A stretch of DNA of 27,931 bases from Undivivens sp041652635 (GCA_041652635.1 JBAZGW010000012.1:1-27931), one strand, 5' to 3'; shown: positions 15,441 through 22,340, counted from the first letter of the stretch. Notes: generated by a model not told the origin, from the sequence alone. Numbers and translations: made by a program.

Positions 15441-17441
15441 CCCGACAATCCCCAGGAACTCTTTCTCGTCGATGACCCGCACCCCGAGTTCACCGGCTTT
15501 CTCATATTTAGAGCCCGGTTTCTCTCCGGCCACAAGCAGTGAAGTTTTTTTGCCGACCACGGAAGAGACCCTGCCTCCCTGCTTAAGTACCAGTTCTTCA
15601 GCGTCCGCTCTCTCCATAGATGAAAGATGCCCGGTAAAAACCACGGTCTTTCCGAAAAAGAAAGAAACGGATTTTTCCGTAACAACGGGCGCGCCGCGAA
15701 AATTCACGCCGGCCTCTTTCAACCGCGAGAGCAGAGCAACCGTCTGCGGCTGCGCGAAATAAGCGGTGACCGCCGCCGATATCTCCGGCCCTATGTCAAC
15801 GAGATGCTCAAGTTCCTCCTGCCGCGCCGCCGCCAGCTTTTCCATATCCCGGTAACGCGTTGCCAGGGTATAAGCGTTGCGTTCCCCCACATGCCGTATG
15901 CCCAGGCCGTATATCAGCCTCTCCAGGGAACGCGTTTTGCTTCTTTCTATAGCGGCCAGCAAATTGCCTATCTTCTTCTCTTTGAATGCCTCCAGTTGCG
16001 ACAACCGTTCCTCATCCAGGGAATAAACGCCGGCGAAATCACGCACAAAACCAAGTTTGACCAACTGCGAAACCACCGCTTCCCCCATACCCTCTATATC
16101 CATTGCCGCGCGCGAGGCGAAATGCAGCAGGCCGCGCTCCAACTGCGCCGGACAGGAAGAATTAATACACCTCAATGCCACTTCTTCGTCTTTCTCCCTG
16201 AACAATTTACCGCCGCAGGCCGGGCATTCTTCCGGGGGTAGGTAAGGCACCCTGCCTCTCTGCTCCACCACCTTCACGATCTTGGGGATCACGTCCCCGG
16301 CCCGCTCCACCAGCACGCGGTCGCCTTTCCGGATATCCAGGCGTTTGATCTCGTCGAAATTATGCAAAGTGGCGTTACGGATGACCACGCCGGCGCACGG
16401 GACCGGGGCAAGTTCGGCGGTCGGCGTGACCACGCCGGTCCTGCCCACATTAAAACCTATATTTAACACCTCGGTAGTCGCCTGCTTAGCGGGGAATTTA
16501 TACGCCCTGGCCCAGCGCGGGCTTTTCGAAGTAGCGCCCAGATCATCCTGAAGCGAAAAAGAGTTTATTTTTACCACCACGCCGTCGATCTCATACGGCA
16601 GCGTATCCCGCTCTTTTTGCCAGCGCTCGCAAAAATCATTCACTTCGCGGATATCTTTACAAAGTCTGTTTTGCGGGTTGACCCTGACGCCCCATTTTTC
16701 GAATTCCCGCAAAAGCTCCCAATGCGTTTCCGGGCGTCCGGACGCGATCTCCCCCACTGAATGCGCGAAGAAATTCAACCTGCGCGCGGCGACTAAAGCA
16801 CTATCCAGCAGTTTCAACGAACCGGCGGCGGCGTTACGCGGATTGGCGAACACCTGTCCGTTCTCGGCCGCTCCGCTATTCAGAACTTCCAGGTCTTTTT
16901 TATCCATATATATTTCGCCGCGCACTTCCACCAAAGCGGGAAATTTACTGCCGCGCAGGCGTAAAGGAATAGCGCGAATGGTCCTGACATTGGCGGTGAC
17001 ATTATCTCCGGACTCTCCGTCGCCGCGGGTGGAGGCGCTGGTCAATATCCCCTGTTCGTAAGTAAGATCTATACTCACCCCGTCGATCTTCAACTCGGCC
17101 ATCAATCCGGGATGCGACCGGACCTTAAGCGACTCGGACGTCTTCTCGTACCACGCGGACAATTCCTCAAGGGAATAAGTATTATCCAGCGAGATCATCT
17201 TCACGCGGTGCTTGACGCCGATGAACCCCGGGGAAATTCCTCCGCCGACCCTTGCCGTGGGAGAATCCGCGGAGCGCAGTTCCGGATGCCTCTCCTCCAG
17301 TTCCTTCAAACGCGACATCAGATCATCGTATTCCTTGTCGGAAACCTTCGGATCCGTCAGGATATAATATCTATAGTCATGCTCACGGATCTTTTCCCTG
17401 AGCCGCTCTATCTCTTTTTTAGCCGAAGCGCCAGCCGTCAT
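15408..17441 (-). CDS. ligA: LigA, NAD-dependent DNA ligase
   Basis: Replicative ligase that seals nicks using NAD+. It has 677 residues: Ia domain with HDYRYY, adenylation domain with the AMP-accepting lysine K118 in AELKIDG, EVRGEI, NPRNAAAGSL, the OB fold, a four-cysteine zinc finger (CPACGG ... CINSSCPAQ), helix-hairpin-helix repeats (IEGMGEAVV, GLGIRHVGE), and a C-terminal BRCT domain (VFTGHLSSM ... GEKPGSKYEKA). The family end is near FLGIVG; the last ten residues KQSIDHSYEG come from heptad repeat. The ATG at 17441 shares ATGA with the acylphosphatase stop. Confidence 0.97.
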   Translation of the reverse strand: MTAGASAKKEIERLREKIREHDYRYYILTDPKVSDKEYDDLMSRLKELEERHPELRSADSPTARVGGGISPGFIGVKHRVKMISLDNTYSLEELSAWYEKTSESLKVRSHPGLMAELKIDGVSIDLTYEQGILTSASTRGDGESGDNVTANVRTIRAIPLRLRGSKFPALVEVRGEIYMDKKDLEVLNSGAAENGQVFANPRNAAAGSLKLLDSALVAARRLNFFAHSVGEIASGRPETHWELLREFEKWGVRVNPQNRLCKDIREVNDFCERWQKERDTLPYEIDGVVVKINSFSLQDDLGATSKSPRWARAYKFPAKQATTEVLNIGFNVGRTGVVTPTAELAPVPCAGVVIRNATLHNFDEIKRLDIRKGDRVLVERAGDVIPKIVKVVEQRGRVPYLPPEECPACGGKLFREKDEEVALRCINSSCPAQLERGLLHFASRAAMDIEGMGEAVVSQLVKLGFVRDFAGVYSLDEERLSQLEAFKEKKIGNLLAAIERSKTRSLERLIYGLGIRHVGERNAYTLATRYRDMEKLAAARQEELEHLVDIGPEISAAVTAYFAQPQTVALLSRLKEAGVNFRGAPVVTEKSVSFFFGKTVVFTGHLSSMERADAEELVLKQGGRVSSVVGKKTSLLVAGEKPGSKYEKAGELGVRVIDEKEFLGIVGKQSIDHSYEG

Positions 17442-17707
17442 TTTACCGCGAACCCCGTTAAATTTTCTATAATATCCGACCAGATACACTCCGCGCCGGT
17501 AATCGCCCCTAAGAAATCATCCGCGATCCTGCGCAAAAAAGAATGCAACACGGCTTCCTCCGCCTCTGCGGCGAGTTCCACCCGGCCGTCCGGCAGGTTC
17601 CTTACCCAGCCGTTAACGCCGGCTTTAACCGCCAGCATACGGCAATGGAAGCGCAGGCCCACTCCCTGGACCCTTCCGCTATAATAAACCTGAACTTTTT
17701 TCTTCAT
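17438..17707 (-). CDS. Acylphosphatase
   Basis: Small cytosolic enzyme that hydrolyses acyl phosphates such as carbamoyl phosphate. It has 89 residues, a normal length. The two catalytic residues are seen: arginine in GRVQGVGLRFHC (R19) and asparagine in GVNGWVRNLPDGRVE (N37). The ATG at 17707 is chosen because the family begins here; the frame opens further upstream but that part is low-quality and contains the promoter. It is co-transcribed with ligA through a 4-bp overlap. Confidence 0.92.
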   Translation of the reverse strand: MKKKVQVYYSGRVQGVGLRFHCRMLAVKAGVNGWVRNLPDGRVELAAEAEEAVLHSFLRRIADDFLGAITGAECIWSDIIENLTGFAVK

Positions 17708-17726
17708 AATATCAACCCGGAGTTTA

Positions 17727-17755
17727 ATTATAGCACGATAATTATCCGATGAAAA
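17727..17755 (-). promoter_or_regulatory. Putative promoter of the acylphosphatase-ligA operon
   Basis: Minus strand: -10 TATAAT (17732-17727, consensus), 17-bp spacer, weak -35 TTTTCA (17755-17750). It lies about 20 bp before the acylphosphatase start. Confidence 0.55.
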
Positions 17756-17901
17756 ACAAAAGAAACAGTTGGAAAGAGGCTGTCCCGGAAAGAAAAACAC
17801 CCGGTCAGGAAAGAAGGAACAAAACGCTTTTAAGGCTTGCCCCGGCGCGATACGTAAAAGCCGCGATACATTCACGGATTCTAAATGAAGTTCCCCGACT
17901 A

Positions 17902-17938
17902 ATCCTTCGACAAAGTTTCCCCTGAGCGTATCGAAGGG
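17902..17938. repeat. Hairpin repeat of the CCTTCGA...TCGAAGG type
   Basis: Inverted repeat CCTTCGA / TCGAAGG around a ~21-nt loop with CCCTGAGCG. This resembles a dispersed repeat widely seen in environmental genomes. A second, longer copy is embedded in element D at 13059-13121. The rest of the 434-bp gap (17708-18141) holds the promoter at 17727, repeat F at 17994, and otherwise nothing recognised. Confidence 0.65.
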
Positions 17939-17993
17939 CGGGGGGCTCTGCTACTTGAGTGAAATTCCTCCGAAGCAGTCACCTGCTTTACGC

Positions 17994-18075
17994 GGCGATA
18001 CCTTTCCGTTGTTCATCCTACGCATTTATCCCCAGGTTTGAAAGCCTGAGGTTTCCTGCGTAGGAGAATTCAAAA
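17994..18075. repeat. Structured repeat F, copy 1
   Basis: Shares GCGATACCTTTCCGTT and GCATTTATCCC-type segments with copy 2 at 19516-19576. It can form an 8-bp stem CCTACGCA/TGCGTAGG enclosing an inner CAGG...CCTG hairpin. The nested hairpin is reminiscent of subterminal ends of IS200/IS605-type elements, but no transposase is present. Confidence 0.6.
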
Positions 18076-18141
18076 ACTGGAATATTGTTATTCTTGAGCC
18101 CAATCCGCCTATTGACCAATATGTTATGGAAAATATAGCGT

Positions 18142-18864
18142 TCAGGCGGAGTCTTCGCTGGACATACAGGAGAGATTACGTTCTATAAAACCGATAAGCT
18201 TTTCCTGGGCGCCGCAGGAAAGATTGCAAAACTCCACGCCCATCCCCGGGAATATATTCTTCTGGACCTGCTTATCCGGCAGCCAGACCACCTTAGCCTC
18301 CAACTCCAGATCTTCCTGCTTCGGAGGCAATTTAAGCTTAAGCACCACAGTATCCCCCAGTTTGAGCTTATCGATACCGTAAACATAGGCTCCCACGGCG
18401 CTGAGATTCAATATATCCACCTTCACGCTGTTGCCGGAATATTTATCTTTCAGCTCTACCTTTATGTCCAACGGCAGGCGCTTGAACCGCCTGCGCAGCT
18501 GCATCTTCCTGATCTTTTCTATTATCCTGTCTTCGCGGAAACTGTTCTCCGCCAGCTCGATAGAAGCATACATCTCTATTGTCCTGTCCAGCCCGGCAAC
18601 GGAAAACACGTTCTTTAAATGCGCCGGAATAGCTGCGAAACGCATCCTTCCGTTACTGTTCACCGCCTCTTTGTAAGCGATGACGATAACCGAGATCCCC
18701 ATATAATCCACGGACTCCACTTCCTCGAAGTTACAGAGTATATCGGTATACCCGTCACGCAGGCACTGACCGACGGTTTCTATGAAATTGGCGGAATTCA
18801 CATCGATCTTGCCGACCAGATCCATAAAGATTATGCCGTTCTTAAGGCCAACGCGGATATCCAT
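18142..18864 (-). CDS. STAS-PilZ two-domain protein
   Basis: 240 residues. N-terminal STAS-like domain (about 1-105) with FMDLVGKIDVNSA and SVDYMGISVIVIAY. In anti-sigma antagonists the equivalent of Y54 is normally the phosphorylated serine (D-S-x-G), so kinase control by SpoIIAB-like proteins looks unlikely. C-terminal PilZ domain (about 122-232) with the c-di-GMP-binding elements RRRFKR (124-129) and NLSAVGAY (153-160). It is therefore a predicted soluble c-di-GMP receptor coupled to a protein-interaction domain; the output is unknown. GGGAG precedes the start. It is transcribed alone, with repeat-filled gaps on both sides. Confidence 0.88.
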   Translation of the reverse strand: MDIRVGLKNGIIFMDLVGKIDVNSANFIETVGQCLRDGYTDILCNFEEVESVDYMGISVIVIAYKEAVNSNGRMRFAAIPAHLKNVFSVAGLDRTIEMYASIELAENSFREDRIIEKIRKMQLRRRFKRLPLDIKVELKDKYSGNSVKVDILNLSAVGAYVYGIDKLKLGDTVVLKLKLPPKQEDLELEAKVVWLPDKQVQKNIFPGMGVEFCNLSCGAQEKLIGFIERNLSCMSSEDSA

Positions 18865-18960
18865 ATTTATCTCCCGGATGTCGACAAGCTATTTTGTATT
18901 TTCAGGAAATATATTTTACCGGGCGGACGTCGGCACCGCATATCGCTGCCGCTCACTTCA

Positions 18961-18966
18961 ATTATA
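18961..18966 (-). promoter_or_regulatory. Putative -10 element for the STAS-PilZ gene
   Basis: TATAAT on the minus strand, preceded by TG three bases upstream (TGTGTTATAAT, near extended -10). No convincing -35. It is ~97 bp before the STAS-PilZ start and just past the thioesterase stop. Confidence 0.4.
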
Positions 18967-18983
18967 ACACAAAAACGCTCTTT

Positions 18984-19370
18984 TCACCGTTTCCCGTGTA
19001 TGAAAAATTCCGCGTCGGCGACAGCCAGTTCGGTTTTCTCGCGGTTGAAGATCACGACCTTTAAAGCAACGATATTCTTCTTCACCCGGGTTATTCTCGC
19101 TTCCGCGAAAATATCCCCCAGCGCCTGTTTCAGGAATTTAATGGTGAATTTAACGGTAAGAAACCCCTGCTTGGAATACCGCAGCAGCAGCGCGTTGGCG
19201 GCCGCGGTATCGGCAAGCGTAACGATCGCCCCACCATGCAGGCTGCCGTGCGGATTGGTGAACGTCCGGCAAAAAGGGAGCTTAAGCAACGCCCGGCCGT
19301 CCTCCCGCTCCAAGACCTGGATACCCAATAACCTCTCGAATTCCGCCTGCACCCTTTTTTCCATATTCAT
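18984..19370 (-). CDS. PaaI-family hotdog thioesterase
   Basis: 128 residues, single hotdog domain. Seen: NPHGSLHGGAIVTLADTAAA, the PaaI/YigI-type motif in which H-G-G and the following acidic residue (D54) form the acyl-CoA thioesterase site, and VKFTIKFLKQA. Substrate unknown; probably acyl-CoA hydrolysis in the cytosol. No Shine-Dalgarno is visible before ATG 19370 (or ATG 19364). The edge of a MITE-like element lies 12 bp upstream, so the original leader seems to have been replaced. Confidence 0.88.
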   Translation of the reverse strand: MNMEKRVQAEFERLLGIQVLEREDGRALLKLPFCRTFTNPHGSLHGGAIVTLADTAAANALLLRYSKQGFLTVKFTIKFLKQALGDIFAEARITRVKKNIVALKVVIFNREKTELAVADAEFFIHGKR

Positions 19371-19382
19371 AAAAAATAATTG

Positions 19383-19506
19383 AAGACGCTGTTGCTAACT
19401 AACTGCAAATGTTTTGGTTATGAAACAAATACTCAGGACTACAGATAAAAGCACAAGAAATTGTTACATAACTGATTGTTGTTGAGGATGTTACCAACAG
19501 CGTCTT
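19383..19506. mobile_element. MITE-like element upstream of the thioesterase gene
   Basis: 124 bp bounded by 17-bp inverted repeats AAGACGCTGTTGCTAAC and GTTACCAACAGCGTCTT, one mismatch. No coding capacity. Pairing can be extended outward by AATTG/CAATT with a 3-nt offset. No clear target duplication. The interior contains TTGTTACATAACT, similar to the end of element D. Confidence 0.7.
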
Positions 19507-19515
19507 GCTCAATTC

Positions 19516-19576
19516 CGCGATACCTTTCCGTTCACCATGCGCATTCATCCCGTGGTCTTCTGCATAGGAGAATAAA
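19516..19576. repeat. Structured repeat F, copy 2
   Basis: Begins CGCGATACCTTTCCGTT like copy 1 at 17994 and continues with GCATTCATCCC and TGCATAGGAGAAT. It lacks the inner hairpin of copy 1. It lies between the MITE at 19383 and the tRNA. Confidence 0.55.
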
Positions 19577-19611
19577 AAATCCTGAGGCATCCAAGGACTG
19601 GCTAAAAACAT

Positions 19612-19685
19612 TGCGCCCAGCAGGAATCGAACCTGCAACATCCAGCTCCGAAGGCTAGCGCTCTATCCAGTTGAGCTATGGGCGC
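19612..19685 (-). tRNA. tRNA-Arg (anticodon TCG)
   Basis: 74 nt including the discriminator A. On the minus strand: acceptor GCGCCCA pairs with TGGGCGC; D arm GCTC/GAGC; anticodon arm CTAGC-CTTCGGA-GCTGG with TCG at the anticodon position; T arm GCAGG-TTCGATT-CCTGC. It reads CGA (and wobble) arginine codons. CCA is not encoded, so it depends on a CCA-adding enzyme. Confidence 0.97.
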
Positions 19686-19689
19686 TCAT

Positions 19690-20099
19690 ATATATTCTTA
19701 TTAGAAGATGTCTCGCCGCCCGATATTTTTGCGGCGGACGCTAACAACTCAATCAGAAAGCCAAATTATCAATGGCGGGCGCGGTATCAATGACTTACGA
19801 ATTTACTATAGCACCAGCGTCGGAAAGTTGTTATTACACTTATTCCCACATTAGTCCATCTATTGCCATTTGCTTCCCGAAAGTTTCACTACATTGCAGT
19901 AGCGTAAAATCCCGGCCGCTATCAGATACAGCAATATACCCACTTTCCTATATTATTAGATAAGACACTATTAGAACTACAGATACAACTAAATTCTTTT
20001 ATTAATCACCGAATTACCGTATTGTAAATACACTTGTATTGACAACCACGAGGAATTCATATTGACAATGTATATATAAAGTGTTATCTTTTAAATAGC
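19690..20099. other. AT-rich stretch without a recognised gene
   Basis: About 410 bp clearly more AT-rich than the flanking genes. It holds a hairpin GCCGCCC...GCGGCGG near 19710-19740 and a plus-strand promoter-like site at 20062-20090. Nothing else is recognised. It probably belongs with the broken toxin-like gene to its right as acquired DNA. Confidence 0.5.
20062..20090 (+). promoter_or_regulatory. Promoter-like site pointing rightward, no gene behind it
   Basis: TTGACA at 20062-20067, 17-bp spacer, TATCTT at 20085-20090. The word TATTGACAA occurs twice, 23 bp apart (20037 and 20060). No plausible plus-strand gene follows, so this may be chance in AT-rich DNA, or antisense to the pseudogene. 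Confidence 0.3.
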
Positions 20100-20592
20100 T
20101 TATCTACCATGCGTAGAAGGAGTAACGGGGTCGCCAGAAATGACGTCCCCAGTTTTTTTATAGGCATCATGTTCCTTCTGCAATTTACTCTTTACATGTT
20201 CCGTTGTCACAGGATAAGCCGTCCATAATAAAACATAATGTTTCCTTTTTCGCAAGATAACCAAATATTCTTTTTCTTTAAGCCATAAACAAACACTCTT
20301 CTCCACTCCTTTTAATAGAGAGAGCAGGAATTTGCTTCAATCCTTCAACCCCTACCAGTGTAGCACCTGCCTGTATTTTATTCCATAACATATCTTTTTC
20401 AATGACAATATGCTTGCTAAAATCCTCAAAATGACTAACAGTCTGCTGAAAAAGTCCCAATTGCGTCATTCTGAGGCCGAAGGCCGAAGAATCTCCGACG
20501 GAGATGCGATCCTTCGCTTCGCTCAGGATGACGAAAATAGGGTTTTTCAGCAGACTGCTAAGTATATTTCCCCACAGAGTAATTATATTCAC
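20100..20592 (-). pseudogene. Broken small gene, possibly a RelE/BECR-type nuclease toxin
   Basis: Two minus-strand fragments belong together. The 5' fragment (GTG at 20592 onward) contains FSKHIVIEKDMLWNKIQAG and ends with a frameshift near 20285-20300. The other frame continues as CLWLKEKEYLVILRKR, HYVLLWTAYPV and KLQKEHDAYKK. A 119-bp MITE sits inside; removing it with one CTAA copy joins the 5' end in frame (…WGNILSHFEDFSKH…). A single extra T in GTTTA would explain the frameshift. The sequence W-L-K near a beta strand followed by T-A-Y is reminiscent of phage-associated barnase/EndoU/RelE-like nucleases, but I cannot confirm the family. No antitoxin gene is visible. AT-rich relative to its neighbours. 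Confidence 0.55.
20439..20557. mobile_element. MITE with perfect 15-bp inverted ends and CTAA target duplication
   Basis: Ends CAGTCTGCTGAAAAA and TTTTTCAGCAGACTG are exact inverted repeats. CTAA flanks both sides (20435-20438 and 20558-20561). The core is an inverted repeat of the GTCATTCTGAG / CTCAGGATGAC type found again at 22648-22727. No coding capacity; presumably moved by a transposase encoded elsewhere. Confidence 0.85.
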
Positions 20593-20748
20593 TGTTAAAG
20601 CAACAAGAGATATAGATAACTAAAGTACAGATATATATTTAGTTTTATGTTCGTTTGCCAAATTATTATTTCTTTTATCTATCATTCGCATTGACTTATA
20701 ATTGTGTAGATAAATTCCGGTAAAACATCATTTGTCTTTCGTGCCGTT

Positions 20749-20783
20749 CCCAGAACCGATAACCCAGCACCCAGAACCAGTTA
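20749..20783 (-). repeat. Heptanucleotide array, class C (5 units), after the radical SAM gene
   Basis: Five heptads of the CCCAGAA type (plus strand) ending 12 bp before the radical SAM stop. Apart from this array, the segment 20593-20794 is AT-rich and holds nothing recognised. Confidence 0.8.
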
Positions 20784-20794
20784 CTTAATGAGGA

Positions 20795-21529
20795 TCACAC
20801 CGCCTCGGCAAGCGGGCCCAAAACCCGCAGCACTTCTTCCATCGCGGATTTATCTAAAGAAAGAATGCCTTTATCCGCTGTGCCTCTCACCGGAGAATTC
20901 ACCTGTATTTTATCCGGCTTAATGCGCTCCGCGGCTTTTTTCAATTCCGCGATATCCTCTTTAGAATCGTTCAATCCGCGCGCAAGCATAACCTCCAGCC
21001 ATATTTTTCCGGAATACTCTTTGCGGAACGCAACGAGAGCGTCTACTATCTCCGCAGCCTTCGTCCCCGGGGCCGGACGGTCTATTTTCTCAAAAACTTC
21101 CTGCTTCACAGCGTCCAGAGAAGGCACCACCAGATCAGCCAAAAGCAGTTCTTTGCGCACAGACGGCAGCACCATCAAAGAAGAATTGGTGATCACCGCC
21201 ACCGGAAGCTGTACCAGTTTCTTAATTCCCGAAATAATCTCTCCCAGCTTAATATTCAGGGCCGGCTCCCCGGTGCCGGCGATCGTAACATAACTCAGTT
21301 TACCCGCGAGATCTTTATGTTCATCAAGCCATGCCCTCAAGACAGTCAGCACCTGCTCCGCTTCGACGTATTCTTTTCTTTCTCCGGTGCGCGTGGTAGT
21401 CCTGCCCGCCTGGCAATATACACAGTCAAAACTGCATACTTTACAAGGAGTCAGGTTAATGCCCAGGGACAATCCCAGCCTGCGGGAATTTATCGGACCG
21501 TAGATATAATTGTTTTTATCTGTCTGCAT
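20795..21529 (-). CDS. Radical SAM protein, TYW1/COG0731-like
   Basis: 244 residues. The cluster motif CxxxCxxC is seen as CSFDCVYC (C32, C36, C39), with an extra cysteine at C29. It continues with TIAGTGEP, a common variant of the GGE motif, and ITNSSL. The opening IYGPINSRRLGLSLGINL is characteristic of this family, loosely related to wyosine synthesis enzymes, but bacterial members have no firmly assigned substrate known to me. There is no additional SPASM-type cysteine cluster. The gene stands alone between a fold-back element and a class C heptad array. Confidence 0.88.
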   Translation of the reverse strand: MQTDKNNYIYGPINSRRLGLSLGINLTPCKVCSFDCVYCQAGRTTTRTGERKEYVEAEQVLTVLRAWLDEHKDLAGKLSYVTIAGTGEPALNIKLGEIISGIKKLVQLPVAVITNSSLMVLPSVRKELLLADLVVPSLDAVKQEVFEKIDRPAPGTKAAEIVDALVAFRKEYSGKIWLEVMLARGLNDSKEDIAELKKAAERIKPDKIQVNSPVRGTADKGILSLDKSAMEEVLRVLGPLAEAV

Positions 21530-21547
21530 AGAAATATGTAATAACTA

Positions 21548-21732
21548 TATTCCGGATTTTGCAATAGGATTCGAGGAAAATGGCCTAAATCTTTGTCAGG
21601 ACAAGGCCCTGCGAGTAAAATCACCGCAGACGTACTCAAAGCAGTACGTTGAGGATGATTTTGCGAAGCAGAACGCAGTCATGGCAATGAGTTAGAGACA
21701 TTTTACCGAATCCTATTGCAAATTCCGGGATA
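21548..21732. mobile_element. Fold-back (palindromic MITE-like) element
   Basis: About 185 bp with 26-bp inverted ends (24 of 26 paired) containing TTTGCAATAGGATTCG. The interior is also an imperfect palindrome centred on GTACTCAAAGCAGTAC, with AAAATCA/TGATTTT arms, so the whole element can fold into one long hairpin. Its right end touches the T-tract of the CBM48 terminator. Confidence 0.75.
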
Positions 21733-21786
21733 AAAAAACCCCCAGCATCCTTATAAGATCAACGTATCGCATAAGGCGGCCGGGGG
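21732..21786 (-). terminator. Rho-independent terminator of the CBM48 gene
   Basis: Minus strand: stem CCCCCGGC / GCTGGGGG with an inner CCTTAT/ATAAGG helix, followed by seven T. It starts 12 bp after the stop codon. Confidence 0.9.
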
Positions 21787-21797
21787 AGCGTAATTAC

Positions 21798-22073
21798 TTA
21801 CTTTATCTCTATTACTGAATTCTGCGTGCCGAAAGAATTCGTTATTACCGTATTGTTGGCGGGATCGTTGAGCCAGCTGCCGTCCACGACAAATTTATAC
21901 TCGTATTTGCCGGGCTTAAGCGGGATCTTGGCTGACCACGTACCTTTACTGTCCTTCTTGGCAGTGTGCTCCTTGATATCCCACTTGTTGAAATCACCTG
22001 CCAGGGCGACCTTCTTGGCTTTTGGTGCGTAGATCTTGAACTGTGTCGGCTTCGCTATAGCTTTTTTTACCAT
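21798..22073 (-). CDS. Stand-alone CBM48/AMPK-type glycogen-binding module protein
   Basis: 91 residues consisting of a single early-Set/CBM48 domain. Seen: FKIYAPKAKKVALAGDFNKW, GTWSAKIPLKPGKYEYKFVVDGSW and NDPANN, the fold used to bind alpha-glucans in branching enzymes and AMPK beta. No catalytic domain is attached, so it probably binds glycogen or anchors a partner; the actual role is unknown. The ATG at 22073 follows AAAGGAGG. The frame is open to 22157, but that would start upstream of the promoter. It has its own consensus promoter, strong ribosome binding site and strong terminator, implying abundant monocistronic expression. Confidence 0.9.
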   Translation of the reverse strand: MVKKAIAKPTQFKIYAPKAKKVALAGDFNKWDIKEHTAKKDSKGTWSAKIPLKPGKYEYKFVVDGSWLNDPANNTVITNSFGTQNSVIEIK

Positions 22074-22095
22074 CTCACCCTCCTTTTGTAATTTC

Positions 22096-22124
22096 AATTT
22101 ACACGAGTATGAAATAGATGTCAA
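22096..22124 (-). promoter_or_regulatory. Promoter of the CBM48 gene
   Basis: Minus strand: -35 TTGACA (22124-22119), 17-bp spacer, -10 TAAATT (22101-22096). The predicted transcript start near 22088 leaves a ~15-nt leader with the ribosome binding site. Confidence 0.85.
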
Positions 22125-22235
22125 GAATTTTTCACCCTGTTCCGCTACGGAACTCAATGTCCCGTCGAGAGTACGGTAAAAATAACGCGCCGCCGTTTAC
22201 CGTATTGAAAAAAGATTAGACCACGGTAACGGCTA

Positions 22236-22340
22236 CAGTAACTATTATATGAATTTCTGATAGTTGAGAATCGACATTAGATCATCCGTTTGCGGCGGAC
22301 TCTGTGCGCTGTTTTAAAAACTTATTTAACAACGCACTAT
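22236..22340. repeat. MITE-like element D, copy 3
   Basis: Closely follows copy 1 (7230) over TTTCTRATARTTGAGA, the CTCTRTGCGCTGTT block and ACTTATTYAACAACGCA. It lies in a 679-bp gene-free stretch (22074-22752). Confidence 0.65.

Noticed and set aside
17708..17875. N-terminal extension of the acylphosphatase
   Set aside because: The added residues are not family-like, and the region contains the TATAAT promoter element.
19476..19658. Small plus-strand frame ending in PAGIEPATSSSEG
   Set aside because: This is the well-known false translation across a tRNA gene on the opposite strand.
19612..20099. tRNA-Arg as attachment site of an integrated element
   Set aside because: The AT-rich island lies on the 5' side of the tRNA, no repeat of the tRNA 3' end is seen in the island, and no integrase other than the housekeeping XerD is present.
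20101..20220. Short plus-strand frame starting at the ATG near 20108, behind the promoter-like site
   Set aside because: About 39 codons with no ribosome binding site and no family signal. It is antisense to the pseudogene.
22074..22157. Longer CBM48 start at 22157
   Set aside because: It would begin upstream of the TTGACA/TAAATT promoter. The ATG at 22073 has a strong ribosome binding site.
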